From NCBI RefSeq assembly GCF_037126465.1, contig NC_088203.1, positions 95,852,668 through 95,916,667 on the forward strand: a stretch of DNA of 64,000 bases. The letters are read 5' to 3'. Positions 38,055 to 50,000 of the stretch are shown piece by piece (the first letter of the stretch is position 1; every line of letters begins with the position of its first letter). This stretch comes from Ornithodoros turicata (lineage: Eukaryota; Arthropoda; Arachnida; Ixodida; Argasidae). The notes under the pieces were generated by a model. The model saw only the letters and a list, made by a program, of their open reading frames with translations. It was not told the origin of the DNA and did no database searches. A program made the position numbers and the translations under genes.

Positions 38055-41000
38055 GTACGGTGCTAAGCCTAATGGTTCCACTGTAGCTTAGAAAGGACAC
38101 CTCTGTACAAGCTTTAATGCGTATGCAATGATACTCATGAAGCTTTGAAACAAACTAATGCTACCATGAAATTAATACGAATGCTGCTCAGTTTACGGAG
38201 CTGTCCAGGTATTAATTACTCAGGAGTGTAGTAACGGGCACTGGTAAGTGGCCGTTCCTATATGGTTCGATCTCAACAATAGGTAGTGCACTTCAAATGG
38301 TGCCTTCAAAAACCACAGAAAATATATGCGACACCCTAGGAATTGGTCAGGATGCGTGGTGATCTATCCGCCATCGAGGTACTGCGACGTTTACGCGCGT
38401 ATAAAACATGCAATTTAAGGCAGGGAAAAGGATGGTTCACACAAAAATTTTCATTTTTTTCTTGCGGCTGATGTCGTGTGATCGTAAACAGTTTGCTTCG
38501 TTGTTGTCTCAAACTCATGAGATGGTAGTTTGTGGGCGCATATGCCCACATCTACTTCTTTTACTCGACTTCTCAACTAAAAATGTAGCATGCACGTTAT
38601 CCACGTCGGATGACGTCTTGTAGTCAAATGAGAGCCACCTCTCTAACGACATGTAGTCCCTGTAATTACGACGCCAAAAATTAAAAATATCAATCACAGA
38701 AAGTCCAAGGTTGACTAAGCAATGAAAAAAAGCTGCACGGTCACGTGATGGAGATCATAGGAGAGCAATAGAACCCGTTGTCGAAATTGTTGCCAGAGAA
38801 TGAATTTCTTGTCTTGAACTACAGCGTAGTTCTGTTATTTCTGGCACCTCTCCGCCTACTAAGGCTAAAGCAATAATAAACCGGTCAAATACGATACAGC
38901 ACAAGCACACAAGAGCAGGAAGTGCGGTTGACATATCAACCTAAACAACACTGCACGGCTGTAGGCAGATTGGAAGTTGGCAGATAAGGGCACGCAAACC
39001 TTTAGCGGCACACCAACGCAACTCCTGGCATGCATTATATCCACATGTGCCCAGCGCACGCTGTTCGTTGTTACTATAGCGCCTTTTTATTTGCCGCTAT
39101 CTATCCCCGCCCTCGTAAATAAAAGACCACTCGCTTACGCAATAGTGCCAGACGCTTGCCGTATAAAGAACAAACAACGAAGGTCCCTTGAGGTCGTGCC
39201 GCACATAAATATCACATAACATTAAACGAGCCACCTTGTTGATCTTCCCAACAGCAGAACGTGTCCGTGGAGAGGTCCTCTTCTCTGAAACGTCCGTCGA
39301 TTCCTCCACCGTTGCCCCCTAGGAGGCCCAAGTCTCACAGCTGCTCCGATTCTGAAGAGGCCCCCTTTCCTGGGATGTCCGTCAGTATGCGCCTTCCGGG
39401 ATGGGAGGAACTCATGAGGAAGCGTAACGGGGACAGGGGCGACCGCCCCATCCAGCCTGACGTGTACGTTGATCTCCTCGCGGAGGAGGAGCGTCGCCTC
39501 CTCGAGTCGGAGTCTGACGACACCGGTAGCTCTGTCTCCACGGTGATCGAGAAATTTTCGAGGACGAGCACTGCCAATTCCAGCTTCTCCGAGCACACGC
39601 GACAGCAGAGTCTCGAACGGCCACCGTTTGATCTCGAGAAGGTTCTTAGTCCTTTCGAACAACTTGAACGTGAACTGGATGGTGAAAGGGAAAGCTCCGT
39701 GGACGATGACTTAGCGGACTTTGTTGATGATCCGGGTATACTAAACGACGGCAAAGACGCGTTGTGCGAGGTATTTGGCTTGCCAGCGACGATCGCGCCT
39801 CCGGAGTCGTTCCAGGATATGTCACAAATGGCTCTCACCAATGGAAACGACTCGTTCGACGGGGTAAGCTCTGAGGAATCGGATGAAAGTGACCCGCTCG
39901 AAGACGCTTTCCGAAGAAATCGAATTCAAGAAGAGAAGCCTTTGCCCGAAGTGAGAAAAGACGCGGACAGGAAGCATGGACTTGCGGAGGCAGCTTTAGA
40001 TTCCTTGTTAATGCCTACATCAGACCGTACTGAAACTCCAGACCAGCGCGAAAGGGAACACGATGCCATATCGGAGAATTCATGCCAAGCGTGTCCTGTA
40101 GAAGAAGTGATAACGTACGTGGGGTCTCCAGACGCCGAAGAAAGACATACAGAACCCGTGCAAGAGTTCACCACAACCACTGTGGTGTCAACCGTTCAGG
40201 GACTTAGTTTGGGACCTCAAAATTCCTGCAGTGAGACCATCTTAGTGACACAGGAGGTGCAATCTACGTCTGTGGCTGGTGCGGCAGAGGTTGAGCTTTT
40301 GCGCACGTTCGCATTGTGTCACGACCAGTTTACGAAAGACGTTTCGTCGGACGAAGAAAGTCTCCAGGTGTTCCAGAGCTCTGCTAGTGTTGTGGTTACA
40401 TCCGCAGCTCGGTCTGCTGTGAACGAGGCGGAGGGATACGTCGAAAGCCCTGCACGAAGTTTCGAGCAGGACAACAGGTAAGAGCCTCTCTGTTCCTTGA
40501 ATGTTTACGTTTTCGTGGAGGAATTCATTCTTGTGTCTAACGCAGAGATTCTGTTTTGAAAGTGATGCTTTAACGAAGTGAATCGGATTAGTACAAGGGT
40601 ACCTTCTGTTCATCTCCTCTATCTCCATGTACCTTTACCAAAAGCAATATATAGGCGGATGGTTATGCCTCAAAGGAGTTAGTTGACTGCCTTCATTTTG
40701 AATCAGTTTGATTGCGAACCCTTTGTCAAGGATTCCTCGTCAGGTGGACCGTGCCGACTTCTATCACGTGACTTCTATCCATTCAATTAGGCAATTCTGT
40801 GATTAGCTCATCAAGTACTCTGCAGCGCAGAATCTTTAAACTAACCCCTTCGAGCAGTTGTGAACACGTAAGGCGTCTCTCTCTCTTTTTTTTTTTTTTT
40901 TTCGAAGTCATCGCGGGTTTTTTATTTATTATTCTGGCATTGTCAACCTGCTGCATGAATAACTATATGGTATGACGAAAATCTGCATTAATGCGTAGGT

Positions 41001-44000
41001 TATATTTAGGATTTCCAGTTTTCGACGTTCATTTTTTCTGGAAATTATGAAGAGGCTTCCCATCCCCGCCTGTTCTGCCGTTTAGGCGAACCTCCCGCCG
41101 ACACTTCCCAGCTGTACAGATACATTCGGAATACAGTTCCCCATGCACTTAAAAGCATGTATTCGAATTTGCAAAAGACATCCAGCTGGTTTGAAGGCAA
41201 GAAACCATAATTATATTATATGACTTTAAACCTAGACAGTAGCATAAAACGTCGCTTACGTGACAACCTGAAGATAATCTATGGGCAAGACATCATACAA
41301 GACACAGTGACACCATTTCTAGGTATATGCCAGACGTCGAAAATTCATTTCACTCTAGATTTCTCCAAGATAATTTATCATTGAAACACAAAACCAAGCG
41401 GCAAATTGCATGCGAACAAGCTTCTTCTTCTTGATCGAAGGTTTGTAGCTAAATTAGATTTGCGGTTACCGAACAGCTCTACGTGAAGATATCGGGGAGG
41501 ACAATGTATTTTGACTGTTTGGGTTCTCTCTTCCGTATGTGACTGTTTGCCACTGCTTTTTGCAGTCAGTTTGTCTGCAAGATCACGTACTCCATTCTAA
41601 GCTTATTTGTTATTATTTTTGGTTAAGTGCCCTTCATGCACATGCAGCACGCATCTATAAGTTACACGGAGTAGCCGAGATTAATGTTTATGGCAACTTA
41701 CATCTCCGCACTGCCCTCGGTGGCTCAGTCGGTAGCGTGCCCCCCTCCTGATCCCAAGATCGCGGGTCAAGATTTCAGCGCACGCTAAGAAAACCCCAGG
41801 AGGGCACAATTAATCCACAGACCCGACCGCTGTGGCGTCGCTCATGATTACCTTTGTCTCGCGACGCCAAGCCCCGAATTATTATTGTTGTTATTATATA
41901 TCCGTGTTTTTTTTTTTGTTTTTTTTTATACAATAAGACACGATAGAAGTTGCCTCTCGATTACTCAAGAACAAAAGTAGCTCAGCGACGGTTACTACAG
42001 CGACGGCTTATAGTACAGATCTTCGGAAGCCGTGAAGTACACTTCCGCTTCGTCATGACGCCCTTCGCAGCTCCCACTGCCCTTGGGCATAACTATTCTC
42101 ATATCAGACAACCAACCTCGGTTGTAGCCAACAACAAGATACCCAATCACGTATGCGTGCACACGCGTCCCACCCGCACTGTACATATTGCACGTTACCC
42201 ACACGGTCAGGGACTATCTCAAAGGACGTGGAACAAAGCCCACGGCTTTAGGCGTTCACGAACACGCTGACTTCGTAGTTCGTGAACCAATTCTCGAAGG
42301 AACGGGACACAAAAAGGCGATAATGAAACGGCCGACTGGGCCGAATCACGAAGCTCTGGTGGCCCGATGCTTCCGCGTTGAGTTTCTCCTCGTGCGGGTC
42401 TATTATAAAAATAAAAAATACAATAAAAACTCCTCCCGGTTTTTCTTCTCGCTGCTTTTGAGGAACTTGACCGCTCTCAAGGTCGACGATGCGCTACACT
42501 GCCTTGCTGTTTGCCTGTCCACGCGTTTTAAGCGTATGCGATGTTTTGAGTTTTGAGACGTTGACTTTGTGACCATTGGAACTTCCTAGGATGGCCTTTT
42601 GTCTTGTGGCCGCTCCAAGTTCCCGTCGTTCGATGCTCTCTCGCCTGGCTGGTGCTTGTAGAGTGGAATGAAATATGCATGCAGAGCTGTGTGATTGAGC
42701 GTGTGTCCTGTGCTCGAAACAGTGTGTGGCAATTGCAGGACATTTCCAAAGTTTGAGGCTTCCAGGCGACAACAAAAGCGATTATTACTGTTGTATGAAC
42801 ATGCACTGCGAACGGGTCAGAAAGATCATAGTACAGACCCTGACGACATTAAACATACACGAGCACAAGAACAGTTAACATTGATTGCCCGCTATGTAAA
42901 TGTCCAGGCGGTTGTAAAGTGACCGAGATTAGCCACAATCTCCACGCGCAGCAGGACGTTCCACTCGATTCTCTTATCACTGCGATTCCCCTTGCCATTC
43001 TCAAAGATATGGTCCTCGCTGTCATTTGTCAACGCAAACTGTCCCTAACCGTTGCAACGGGATGAGTAAGGTATCTGCGTATTTTCCGACAGCAGAAACC
43101 GTTAGTTGTAAGCTTTGTTTGTGCACCTCATCGTGTGAACGCCAGGTGTTGCATATTCTTCGTTGGAGACCGGCTCATTGTTAGGCACAGAGTGTTGATG
43201 TCCTACTAGAGATAATACGTGCTTGTCCTCTGCCAGTATTTGATACCTGCGTGTAGCATTTGCATATCACGCGTTCGTTAGACGCGAACAACTCGCTTAC
43301 TGTAGTCTGTTTTCCTTTGTAGAGTCCAGGAATGTCCAGAACAGGAGGATCCACCCGCAGCGCCTGTACTTGACCACACGAAAGGTAAGAAGTGCATGAG
43401 GGACCATTTTTATGCTACTTGACAGCCACGAAGTTCTTACAATGCATAAACATGCGCGGAGACAGGCGAAGTGAAGATCCCGCCCTAGGTTCACCTACTC
43501 TTCAAAAAACATAGAAGGATATCGCTACTCGCATTATTCAAGGGCATATACAGTTTTTTTCTGCGTGAGCTTTCTGCCTCTGTCGCGCTTCTATATGATA
43601 AAGTTCACGTATATCAATCTCGCCAAGTGTTCTTTTTTCGTTCTCCGGCAGAGGACCTTCAACATCCCGGTGATGTAAGCGACACAGCTACCGCACAAGA
43701 CGACATGATGCCTCCCAGCCCGACGCTGACGAGTAGTGAAGACAACGTCCAACAGACTGAAGAGGTGCAACAGGATTCACCGAAGGACACGGCGGTGCCG
43801 GTAGCAAAGGAGCAGCAGTCGGATTACCTCAGTGCCGACCTCCTGGATAAGCTGTGTCAGTTGTCAGAAGAGGTGTCGCAACAGAAGGACAACGTCCAGC
43901 CGCATGGTAAGTCTTTTCAATGTCGTGTGCAGCTTATGGGACGGCTACCGTCATCGTAAGATGACGCGCACGCGTTCAACAATGGACATACAAGAGCCTT

Positions 44001-47000
44001 CTGCGTGCGCGTGCAGCCTGTATAGAGGTCTTTCAGTTCGCAGCCTTTCGCATCGCTTCTGTTCCCCTTGTGAGATATAGCTGAACCCTACATGACATCG
44101 ACTGTGCGTGTGTGGAATAGAATTCTGAAGACTTTTCTGAGTAGAGGCCGCATATGGATAAAAGCTTGCGGGGTTACGGGTGAGTTCGGATTAAACTTCC
44201 GAGATCGCGGATTTGCGGGCGTACCAAGACGGTGCAGGACATGAATGGAATGCAAATATACACGGTTCCTCAAGCAGTTTGTGCAGGTTTCCTTAAAGAC
44301 TTTGGCACGCAGAAGCAGTCCCTTTCCGTTTCTCAAGGACTTCAGAACGAGTAGCAAACACCATCGCTGAATCTTTATGCACTGTGCGTACGTATGTTGC
44401 AGGTTGCCAGCATCTAAGATGCAGCAAAAAATTTTCAGTACCACTTCCTTGTTTCTTGCTGTCTTTTCGGCTCTACTCAGGTTAATATCTTTTTCTAGTA
44501 GCGTCCCCCCAATGTCTGTCACACTACTATTGCTGGTTGCTGCAACTGCCAGCGCTTGCGTGTAGTTCCCCTTAGTATGCGCGTCACATATATAACGCGC
44601 ATCATTCCATCATTCCATTTTTAACTAGTGGCACTTTTAACAACGTTTCGGCGCATTATAGCCTTCGTCGCTGTTGCGCCATAAAAATACTGATCATCAT
44701 CATCATCACATATATACATTTTGTTTGTTTTTTTTAAACTCTCTTTAGAGAATCAGGCGACGCGCAATTATTATAAAAATACAAGGATCACCAAATCAGC
44801 ACTAGATCTTGGCCCAATATTGGCTGAATATCAGCAATATTGGTCCAGTATTTCCGATATTCAGCCAATATTGGGCTGCTGGGCATTGCTTACCAGCATC
44901 GGGACCAGATTTTACCTCGCTTCTTTGTTGATAAGGCTCCATATACCGATCCACTCTCAGAAAAAAGGGTAGAGACGTTACGCCTTTTTTTTGTGTGTGT
45001 GGAGGGTGGGAAGGGGGTAACTGGCCTGCTACATGTGTTGTACCCAAAAGGTTGTAACGTTACACCCCTGGTTATGGGCGCAAGGGTTACACCCCGTGCA
45101 GCAGGTAACTATACCACCTATTGAAGGTAGGAGTCATAATAATAATAATAAGTCGCGAGACGGCTGCCATCACGAGCGACGTCACAGTGGTCGGGTCTGT
45201 GGATTAATTTTGTCCGCCCTGAGGGCTCTTTTAACGTATGCCGAAATCGCGACATACGGTACACCACCTTTAACGTCCCTCGCGGAAGACGGCGAGTCTG
45301 AGCAACTTTTACCCTCCCCCCAAGTTGGCACCATACCACTCGGCGGGGTTTGAACCCGCGATCTTGAGCTCAGCAGGCGGACACGCCAGCGACTGCGAGC
45401 GGCGGTCACTGCGAGCGGCCGAAGAGACTCAACATTTGTGTTAAATGCACACAGTCACAGGATTTGCAAGATTTTATCATCCTACCATAAAGATGGTAAG
45501 GAGTGCAGTTACACCCCTTGTGGTCTTGAGCAAGGAGGTAACGTACGCGTAAGGTGGTAACTTTCTACACCTTTTTTTTTTTTTTTTTTTTCTGAGAGTG
45601 TATAGGACTCCTGCCTTTCAGACGAAACTGCAGGGAAATCTCTTATGAATCAAACTTCCACGAAAATTAAGAATTTTTTTATTTAATTCCGTGTTAGCGC
45701 AGCGAAGAAACTGCGGCTATGAGCGGCGTACAGACATGGACAGATGGAGAGAGGACAGCAGGAAGGGAGTTAATATGCGTCCTGGGCCGACTTCAGGGGG
45801 AACTGTGCCGACATTTGCCTGGAAAGTCTTCGGAAAACCCAGGGAAAACCTCAGACACCACAGCCGTTGGCAGGATCCGAACCCGTGTCACATCCCAGCC
45901 TCGGCGTGGAAAGCGATCATCCTAACCACTATGCCACGGGAGCTGGTACACAATTAAGACAACTAGGCAACAATAAACAACTCCTGTTTCAGCTGCTCCA
46001 TGGCAGAAACCACTAACGAATATCACTAGCCGCGTATTGATTGTCTGCCGCCGACAGCCTCGTACCACGAGGCACTTCTCAGAAACAATAGCACGCGCTG
46101 CCACCATCGGTCCCTTAATTCGCTCTAGAGTCACTACTTCGCTCCAGTTGAAAGACGCAAAATGTCGTCCTTCACGACTCCCTCAAGGATTCTCGTCTAA
46201 CGTGCCTTCCATCTCACTGAGTGACTTCTGAAAGCATTGCGCGATAGAACCAACTTGCAATCTCCACTTGACCCTCATCCGACACGTACCTGGACGTACT
46301 TCGGACAGCCAGAGAGCTCCACTAAACGATTCATCCGAAGGTCACCTGTCCTGACAACCCCTTCTAGAAGCCCAATTTCACAGACTTCAAACTGCTCTCC
46401 AGACGGTTGTCATTTTGCAACGCGAGTTGCGTTTTTGTTGACCCCCACATCGTAAAAGGTTTATCGCCAGGAAGACATTCTTGTCGCCTCCCACGATTCC
46501 ATTGCAACGACCTCTTGTTCAGACCACGCCTGGAAGAACTTAGAAAGCGTGTTTGGAATGGCATGAGGCAAGGTACTTCTATACGGACGGACATCTTCCA
46601 GTGGAGATAGCTGCACGTCCGGCGCCTTCGAGGCGGGCATCCTCGAGATCTTCTTGCAGCGTCCGCGTGGGCTGGACTTCTGCTCTGAATTCTAAGTGCG
46701 AAGACGAGGCGGACATTACGAGTATGGGGCGGGGAGGAAGTGAAGCATGATACTGTTAGCGAAAGCTAATAACATCCGAGTCACTTCGTAACATGTTGTG
46801 GGTGAACAAAGGCGCGGAGAGACGGAAGTGAAAGTAGGACAGTGGATTATTAGAGGGGGGATCCAAACACGTCTTCTTGACGCTGAAATAGACACTGTAG
46901 GTGCCGGTGGAACACCTATTGGGATTACGTGTCGCGGCTGTGATGAAGGGTGCTATCGTCCGCACGGAAGTGAACGGAGATGAAGGTAAGATAATGTCGT

Positions 47001-50000
47001 ATAAATTATTAGCATCTACACGGGGATTTGTAGATGGCACACACAGTGCCTGGCGAATATCGGCGTTGGTATTTGGGACGTCGGTCCAAATTCCTACGTC
47101 TTCGTGGGCTGGTTACCTGATGTTCGTGAGGTTTGATGTGAAAAGCAATTCTGATAATCTCAAAACGGCGTGGGTATGGTTGGTATTCAGCAATCGTTAC
47201 GTTTATCTCTTTCATGCTGATGCAACAACGCTTCACTTTCTTTTTTCTTTTTTCCTGGTGAGGTCCTGTTCTCTTCTTTTAGTACAGTATCTGGGCAGTG
47301 TTAGCTGTAGCGTTCGACTATAATATACCCGAAGAGCATTAGTGCGTTGGCAGCTTGGTTAGAAGGCGGACGGGGCAGGCATAGGGAAGCCGGTTATGAC
47401 TACAGGTTTTCGTTGTCAAAGAGGCAGTGCTATGTGGTGTCGAGAAGGTTAGCTGCTATCCGAAGATGTGTCAAATACTGTTTATACTGTGATGGCGGAA
47501 AGACTGCAAAGCGGAGCGCTGCTGAAACAGTCTATTCCGTGTTCTGCAAAAATATATTTGAGGATTAGAAACACATTGCTACAACCGTGCTTACATGTTG
47601 CCGGTATGCTCGGTTCCTCACTTCAAAGCAATCCTACTAACTCGTACGTGAGAGACCATGTACAAAAAGACGAGAGTTCATTTACAGATCAGAGTGGCGA
47701 TTCTTTATCCAACTTTTTTTTTTTTTTTCATTGTGAACGAGGAAGAGCTAAATCGACCACAACACACTCGCACGTGTACGCATACCCACCTTTCTCTTGA
47801 ACATAATCGGCACCTTACACACGCAACTCCCAGACCACACAACGTCGAACCTGACAGCCCGCTCCACCCTTTCTCCTAAAAAAAACGCACATCCGCCCCA
47901 AAATTCAGCACAACCTCCCGTACGATCTTTTCAAAACACCTCCACAAAGAGGGCTTCTTTTAATCCACTTTCAACCGCATCTTCTTTGAAAGGCCCAATC
48001 CACACGACCTCTGTACCGGACCTTCGAAATTTTCGCGCACACACGTTACGGGCGAGTTCTTCGCGAAACGATAGCGATACAAAGACGTGTTGTTGTTGTT
48101 GTGCGTGTGAGGCGCGTGACTTCGTGGCGGTATTTTTCGACGGAATGCTGCGAGCAGCAGTGGAAAGAGAGGGACCGGTCACGTGCCACTATCCCGCCCA
48201 CCATCGTGCCGTAGCCCTCCTGCGGAAGGAAGCACAAACTTTGTGCACTCACCGGCCCGTCAAAGTCCGGCCATCCGGCTTCTTCCTTGGTGCAGCGGCC
48301 TCGTCCTCTGGATACCTTGCGAGGGACCCCGCCGGTGAGGTCAGTGTAGCTTACTCCTTTCGTTTCGGCTGGACCGGGGAGCGTTCGGGGAGCCGGTAAT
48401 ACGGCCAGGGTAGGGGCGACGTCACGGTTTGGAGGTGTTCGGAGAGATTGAAACATATCTGCGCGTGGACATTACCAGCGCGAGATTATTTGTATAATTC
48501 GTGCCTTAATAACCAATGTTGCCAACGAGAACGTTGATAGTCTTCAGTTTTGGACAGGTATAAGAGATAATGTTTGCTGCATAACCTGTTCGGATAGGTC
48601 CCTTCGACATGATCATTTTGAAATGAAATTTGTTGGTTTACCAATCACCGCGGTGGAATGGTGCCGAAAACACAGCAGTCTGTAGCAAACGTACACTAGA
48701 GCTTATCTTTAACATTGAGCAGAACTTTCTTCTGTGTTCTCTATCTTAAGTTTGTGGGTAATATGACTGAAAATATCCGTGACAATCTGGATTAGGCCGG
48801 TTTGACACGAACTTTTTTCGCGGCCTGTTATAAACGGAGCCAAAACGCACCCATTGGAGCCTATGCGGAGCTCGATTTTAAAGCGAATGGACGACAAATG
48901 CAGTCGTGTCAAGCCGGCCTTATAATTGTAACAGACACTTACGAATACCCCCGTGTCATAAAACTAAAGATAACTTATTTATTTGTCAGATAAAGCCAGT
49001 TGTCAACGAAAGGGCATGCTTCTTGTTGATATATTTGGCTGATTAGATAAGTTACAAAATAGTGAGCCCAGCGTAACGTTCTTCTTAGACACTCATCAAT
49101 AGAAGAAAAAGAAAAAGCACGTTCAATATCTCATATGGTGACAGCTGTAATCCTGTTCGCGGGCAGACGTGCATAATCTTGTTTGCCCGCAGTCGAAAGG
49201 GTGGCTTACGCGAACATCTACCTCACTTCACTGCCATCCTGTACTGCTTTCCAAGTACTCCGACGGCGCGTGGGTTCCGTCTGCCTCCTGGTGTACATGT
49301 ATGCTTACGGGTTGACGTCAGCCTGCCTGGAAATCGCACGTGGGCTTCCAACTCTGCAGGCTTCGCTTTGTACCGTGTATTTCCACTACACGGGTGCGCA
49401 GCTATCCGCAGAATCTGCAGCCATGCAACGTTATGTTTTCGTTGTAGAAAAGTTTTCATACAGGCTCTCAATGCATGACAATGGAATGTAAAACGTGTTA
49501 AATAAGGAAAAGAGAAAAGATGCAAAAATAAAAAAATTGGCAGATAAATTTCGACAAAATGGTAATCACGCGGTGCAACTTCGTTGCACAGCACTGATGT
49601 GTAGCAGGAAAGACGCCTTTACAAGAGCTTTTTATTATTTTTATTATTGTTATTATTATTATTATTAACACTTAAGCTTTCGAAGTTTAAAGCGTACAAG
49701 CTTTCGCGTGGCGGACTGTTTATATTATGCTTAGAAAACTTCAGTGTCATTTTTTTTTTTATTGACACAAAAATATTTATGGCAATTACAATTGATACTG
49801 CTAGATAATCTTTCAGTGCAGCCTTGTCATGAAGTACATCATAAGTTACACTTCTCCACGAGTTACTTGAGGGAGCAAGTGAGGCACCGTGTTGCAAACT
49901 TACCAACAAAATGGAATGTCGGGTCACATTATGTTTACTCGGGTATCTGTGGCCGCAATAAGAATGAATTCGCGCACTTATTACACTGAGACCTTTGAAA

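Noticed and set aside
39335..39841. 168-codon minus-strand frame
   Set aside because: Lies wholly within PDZ exon 2 and is its Ser/Arg-rich antisense reflection.
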